A program made the translations under genes and the position numbers. The notes beneath the pieces were generated by a model, which did no database searches, was not told the DNA's origin, and saw nothing but the letters and a program-made list of their open reading frames with translations. Shown here piece after piece: positions 6,768 through 9,436 of a stretch of DNA of 9,436 nucleotides (its first letter is position 1; each line of letters begins with the position of its first letter). The DNA lies in NCBI GenBank assembly GCA_024644775.1, contig JAHEHB010000201.1, forward strand, positions 1 through 9,436. Reading direction: 5' to 3'. The DNA is from Deltaproteobacteria bacterium. GTDB lineage: Bacteria; Desulfobacterota; Desulfobacteria; Desulfobacterales; SURF-15.

Positions 6768-7568
6768 TTATTTGATCTTACGATCCAATCCGTTCCGCAG
6801 CATCTCGAGCGGAAGAAGTATTTCAGATTTAACATTCGCTATATTGACCTCCGGGCCGAACGTGTCGATCAGGAAATTCATCAGGATGTAATTCTGAAAA
6901 TGGTGAAAATTAGTGATCCAAGGACCGGACAGCTCGAAGATAATATCATTTATACCAATTTCTTTTTGTATCCCTTCAATGATATCTGTCAGGATAGATC
7001 CATCTGTTTTGTCGGTTAGCTCGGCCGCCTCAACAAATACTTTCCATGATCCTGCCGACAGGCACCCCTTTATGTCTTCGACCAATCCTTGTACCGTCGT
7101 AACTTCCGACTTGGTCCCCACTTCTCCCAATACACAAAGTCCGAATTCTTCTTTGGCCGTGCGAATCAGATTGAATTTATCTTCCGGTTTAATCTCTAAA
7201 TTGTTGTCTGAAATCTCTATTAGTTTAAGCCCCAGGCGTTGATGTTCTTCAAAATAGTACTTGGCGATATCCATTCCCTGGTGGAAAATAGCATATTCCA
7301 AAAACATACCGCCTAAAAAAGATTCCACCTGATGCTCACGGTAGGTGGCTATTTTGTTTCGCACCACCTCTTCTGAAATGGTTCCGGCAATCCCTGTGGC
7401 GATCTTTGCTAGATCTATAAAAGCGCCGGCCAGATCAAGAACGTCTCTTTGCTCGTGCACTCCCATGCCCAGATCACAGAGCATCGTGATACCGGTTTCG
7501 CGTGGCTTTATAGGTCGATCATGAATCTTAATCTTCTCAAATGCTCGTTTTAATAGCTTTTGTTCCAT
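6768..7568 (-). CDS. comA: Phosphosulfolactate synthase (ComA) family protein
   Basis: 266 residues, typical size for the ComA family (PF02679), a TIM-barrel enzyme that adds sulfite to phosphoenolpyruvate to give (2R)-phosphosulfolactate, the first step of coenzyme M and spore sulfolactate synthesis. Recognisable blocks are RPIKPRETGITMLCDLGMGV (18-37), AKIATGIAG (54-62), a GGMFLE turn (86-91), EISDNNLEI (118-126), GEVGTKSE (148-155), VEAAEL (179-184), FELSGPW (211-217), and FGPEVNIANV (237-246). These cover the family from end to end, so the protein is complete. AAGGA lies ten bases before ATG. It is the first gene of the compact cluster, 18 bases ahead of dctP. The family also contains members of unproven activity (such as plant HSA32 proteins), so the exact substrate is not settled. 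In this catabolic-looking setting it could run in reverse and release sulfite, but that is inference. Confidence 0.82.
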   Translation of the reverse strand: MEQKLLKRAFEKIKIHDRPIKPRETGITMLCDLGMGVHEQRDVLDLAGAFIDLAKIATGIAGTISEEVVRNKIATYREHQVESFLGGMFLEYAIFHQGMDIAKYYFEEHQRLGLKLIEISDNNLEIKPEDKFNLIRTAKEEFGLCVLGEVGTKSEVTTVQGLVEDIKGCLSAGSWKVFVEAAELTDKTDGSILTDIIEGIQKEIGINDIIFELSGPWITNFHHFQNYILMNFLIDTFGPEVNIANVKSEILLPLEMLRNGLDRKIK

Positions 7569-7657
7569 TGGATATTTTTCCTTAATTAAGTTATCAAAAA
7601 ACCCCAGGTGAACATGTCTGTAAATGAAATTTCGCCTATAATATCACTCCCACATAG

Positions 7658-7745
7658 CCTCCCCCGTCCACGCCGGAGGCGGATCTTAGACAAAGGGGGA
7701 GGAACCAAATTTCCCTCCTTTGGTGGGAGGGATTGAGGGAGGGGG
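7658..7745. repeat. G/C-rich intergenic inverted-repeat block
   Basis: Two perfect stems lie next to each other: CCTCCCCC (7658-7665) with GGGGGAGG (7695-7702), and TCCCTCC (7712-7718) with GGAGGGA (7726-7732). A further GAGGGAGGGGG run ends the block (7735-7745). The pattern resembles dispersed intergenic repeats with CCTCCCCC/GGGGGAGG ends found in many copies in some deltaproteobacterial genomes (recollection, not tested). Confidence 0.55.
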
Positions 7746-7824
7746 ACAAGGCGATAAAAAGACGCGATTCCTTTAACTTGGGTATTCCGGATGATCCCAT
7801 TTCCTCATTTGTATTTCGGTGGAC

Positions 7825-7863
7825 TATCCTCACAGTCATTATTGCTAATAGACCGTGAGGATA
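7825..7863 (-). promoter_or_regulatory. 13-base-pair stem-loop downstream of the first binding-protein gene
   Basis: TATCCTCACAGTC (7825-7837) and GACCGTGAGGATA (7851-7863) are complementary at 12 of 13 positions, with a 13-base loop. In minus-strand RNA the odd pair is G-U, so all 13 pairs form; in plus-strand RNA it would be an A-C mismatch. It begins 21 bases after the dctP stop at 7885. No T-run follows, so it is probably a 3'-end stabiliser, attenuator or Rho-associated structure and not a simple intrinsic terminator. Confidence 0.55.
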
Positions 7864-7884
7864 TATAACAAGTAATTAACCGGA

Positions 7885-8952
7885 CTACTGTTTCATACCA
7901 AATGCGACTGACGTGTCGTGAATATTGGATTTGCAGTTTTCAACGGCTTCCTTGAATTTTTTCAGCCAAAAAGCGCCTTCATCACCGTATTGTTTCACAA
8001 ACCATTCTTCCATGGGCTTTTGGGCGGCCGTGAATTCTTTTTGGATTTCAGGAGTCGGCGCGACGATGGTCCCGCCTCTTTCCTTAAACTCTTTCGCATG
8101 CTTGTCTTGAAGTGCCCAGAAAATACCGTCTGCCACGCGAGCGGACTCCCGAACGCCCTGGATAACCACATTCTGGAGATCCGGCGGCAGGCTCTGGAGA
8201 AATTTATCACTGATCCAAAGGAAATCATACAACGGGGCATGTCTATCGAGGATGGCATGTTTCAGCGGTTTGAGCTTATAATTAATAATAACGGAAACAT
8301 CATGTTTGATGCCGTCCACCACACCGGTCTGCAGCGAAGTGTACACTTCGGGCCAGGGAATCGGTGTGGAAGATGCACCCAACGTTTTAACCAGTTCTTT
8401 TTGCAACGTGGACTCGATGGTTCTAATCTTTTTGCCCTTCAGATCCCCTAAATTGTTAATCGGCTTGGTTGTTAAAAAATTACGGAATCCCTGGGGCATG
8501 GTGGCGAGCCAGCGGACATTTCCGGTTTTTTTGAGAAATGCGGCCGACATCTCTTCCCAGAACGGATGCTGGGTAAAAATAGAGGCGATCGGCTCATCAA
8601 TGATAAAATACGGCATATCGACGACATTAAATTCGGGCATGAAGCTGGATGCGCCCCCGGCAGTGGTATGACACATCTCCAGGGCATTCTTTTGAACCTG
8701 CTCCATCATTTGCCGAAAATTACCCAACTGGAAAGAGGGATAGATCTGCACCTCAATTTGGCCCTGGGAATGTTTTTCCACATAGTACTTGATAAACAGC
8801 GCGCTCTCTTGCAGTGTGGTCCAATTGCTCGTATTGCCACCATGCCCGTATTTGAGTGTCCATTTGGCTTTGGCATCGGCGGGTCCCACGGTCAAACCCA
8901 GCGCCAAAACGGCCACGCCGACAAACAACAGCATTTTTCTAAAAGTTTTCAT
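7885..8952 (-). CDS. dctP: TRAP transporter solute-binding subunit DctP (second system)
   Basis: 355 residues, with a Sec signal peptide (hydrophobic 8-22, cleavage likely after ADA at 25-27). The mature part is a DctP-family periplasmic protein: YPSFQLGNFRQMMEQVQKNALEM-like sequence around 71-93, MPYF (113-116), QGFRNFLTTKPI (154-165), LKGKKIRTIES (171-181), and PWPEVYTSLQTGVVDG (199-214). R157 and R177 are in the usual carboxylate-binding places. The segment after VVDG is IKHDVSVII, not the common QENP, so the ligand is likely atypical. The start is supported by GGAGGTG seven bases before ATG. It follows a dctM gene (stop at 9109) after 156 bases, giving M-then-P order, unlike the P-Q-M order of the neighbouring system. 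The two binding proteins differ throughout and probably carry different ligands. Confidence 0.95.
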   Translation of the reverse strand: MKTFRKMLLFVGVAVLALGLTVGPADAKAKWTLKYGHGGNTSNWTTLQESALFIKYYVEKHSQGQIEVQIYPSFQLGNFRQMMEQVQKNALEMCHTTAGGASSFMPEFNVVDMPYFIIDEPIASIFTQHPFWEEMSAAFLKKTGNVRWLATMPQGFRNFLTTKPINNLGDLKGKKIRTIESTLQKELVKTLGASSTPIPWPEVYTSLQTGVVDGIKHDVSVIINYKLKPLKHAILDRHAPLYDFLWISDKFLQSLPPDLQNVVIQGVRESARVADGIFWALQDKHAKEFKERGGTIVAPTPEIQKEFTAAQKPMEEWFVKQYGDEGAFWLKKFKEAVENCKSNIHDTSVAFGMKQ

Positions 8953-9017
8953 TATTACACCTCCGCATTTAAATTCTGTAAAATGTAAGTGCCGATATCA
9001 TTTTCAAAACGCCAAAT

Positions 9018-9066
9018 TGATTCGTGAATCAGTGTTCGTCCACGAATTAGAACATTATCACCTCCT
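9018..9066 (-). promoter_or_regulatory. Structured leader: ideal ribosome site, two-codon frame, and overlapping dyads
   Basis: On the minus strand AGGAGGTGAT (9066-9057), a full ten-base complement of the 16S rRNA tail, is followed by ATG TTC TAA (9055-9047): start, one sense codon, stop. Directly after it lie overlapping dyads: ATTCGTG/CACGAAT (9047-9041 with 9026-9020), TTCGT-ACGAA (9046-9035) and TGATTC-GAATCA (9031-9018). The first would exclude the other two if they fold as RNA. Everything lies 66-115 bases before the dctP start. It could be a translation-sensitive leader, protein operators, or the scar of a lost gene; which one is not decided by sequence. Confidence 0.4.
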
Positions 9067-9108
9067 TTCTTTCGCAGCGCCGATTCAGGCCTTTTTTTGA
9101 TTTTGAAG

Positions 9109-9436
9109 CTATAGGAGATCCATCCATCCCGGAATAGCCAATGTCATCGACGGTATGTAAGCCACCAGCAATATTGTCACAATATGTGTCGCTAAAAATG
9201 GCAGCAGCTCTTTTGCAAGGGTCTCCACTGCCGTATCGGTCATTGACGCCGCCAGAAACAACACAATTCCCATGGGTGGTGTGGCCAGACCAACCGTGGC
9301 CACCACGCACATCAATATGGCAAAATGAATCGGGTGGATCCCCAGTTCAATGGCAATAGGCGCCAGAATAGGGCCCATGATCATAATTGCCGGGGCGGCA
9401 TCCAGAAACATACCAATAATCAAAAGGACAGCAATT
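9109..9436 (-). CDS. dctM: TRAP transporter large permease DctM, C-terminal part (runs off the right edge)
   Basis: The last 108 residues of a DctM protein are visible, in frame from the right edge to the TAG at 9109. The segment LLIIGMFLDAAPAIMIMGPI and the later VGLATPPMGIVLFLAAS are the hallmark C-terminal membrane stretches of the large TRAP permease subunit, corresponding to VEVGAGIILLVPIL and VTPPVGICLYLSSS in the complete DctM of this window. The two copies are clearly diverged. Its start and its DctQ partner must lie to the right. It most likely pairs with the binding protein encoded 156 bases downstream. No terminator is seen after it, so that gene may be co-transcribed. Confidence 0.92.
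   Translation of the reverse strand, partial: IAVLLIIGMFLDAAPAIMIMGPILAPIAIELGIHPIHFAILMCVVATVGLATPPMGIVLFLAASMTDTAVETLAKELLPFLATHIVTILLVAYIPSMTLAIPGWMDLL

Larger units (their letters stand above)
7569..7884. other. 316-base intergenic gap with structured repeats and no credible gene
   Basis: This separates the upstream TRAP binding-protein gene from the comA-led cluster. A 67-codon frame on the minus strand (7839-7636) is open, but its sequence is just the inverted-repeat block read through, with no family resemblance. The gap holds the hairpin at 7825-7863 and the repeat block at 7658-7745. I could not find a convincing -35/-10 pair or sigma54 site in front of comA, so whether the cluster has its own promoter is open. 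Confidence 0.6.

Noticed and set aside
7636..7839. 67-codon open frame on the minus strand in the gap between dctP and comA
   Set aside because: It reads through the inverted-repeat block; low-complexity residues, no family resemblance and no good ribosome site.
7918..8451. 177-codon plus-strand frame opposite dctP
   Set aside because: Antisense shadow of a convincing DctP gene with signal peptide and ribosome site.
8960..8985. Possible sigma54 promoter (CGGCAC...) before dctP
   Set aside because: The GC of the -12 element is absent at the right spacing.
9047..9310. 87-codon minus-strand frame overlapping the dctM C-terminus
   Set aside because: It is the wrong frame of dctM. Only its last two codons (ATG TTC) have a ribosome site, which is treated as a leader element.
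1..9436. CRISPR arrays, tRNA or rRNA genes, transposases or phage genes
   Set aside because: None seen. The repeats present are short palindromic intergenic elements, without regular spacers or associated genes.

Overview
The window looks like a piece of a heterotrophic anaerobe's chromosome, most probably a Desulfobacterota (deltaproteobacterial) sulfate reducer. That assignment is an inference from three things: the gene mix (two TRAP transporters plus two iron-type alcohol dehydrogenases), the very strong AAGGAGGT-type ribosome binding sites, and intergenic repeats built on CACGAAG and CCTCCCCC units of a kind I associate with that group. No rRNA, tRNA or marker gene confirms it. Every supported gene lies on the minus strand, so the window reads biologically from right to left.

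Layout in transcription order: (1) the C-terminus of a TRAP large permease (DctM) entering from the right edge, at 9109-9436; (2) a 156-base leader holding a perfect Shine-Dalgarno, a two-codon reading frame and overlapping dyads; (3) a TRAP solute-binding protein (7885-8952); (4) a 316-base gap without a credible gene, filled with hairpins and a G/C-rich inverted-repeat block; (5) a compact cluster of a phosphosulfolactate synthase (ComA) family protein, a second TRAP binding protein DctP, the small permease DctQ, the large permease DctM, and two different iron-type alcohol dehydrogenases (7568 down to 1284); (6) a degraded stretch (1127-475) where the first part of a PEP-hydrolase-like TIM-barrel gene is joined out of frame to the last part of a UPF0261 (Tm-1-like) gene; (7) a candidate promoter and the start of an ABC-type solute-binding protein with a Tat signal (334 to the left edge).

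Working model (inference): the comA-dctPQM-adh-adh cluster takes up a small organic anion by TRAP transport and oxidises or reduces an alcohol/aldehyde derived from it. The ComA family joins sulfite to phosphoenolpyruvate, forming a C-S bond, so a sulfonate such as sulfolactate or dihydroxypropanesulfonate is the most attractive candidate substrate. No known desulfonation enzyme is visible in the window, so this remains a hypothesis.

The most notable items are the ComA/TRAP/Fe-ADH linkage, the PEP-hydrolase/UPF0261 deletion scar, and the structured leaders on either side of the first binding-protein gene.
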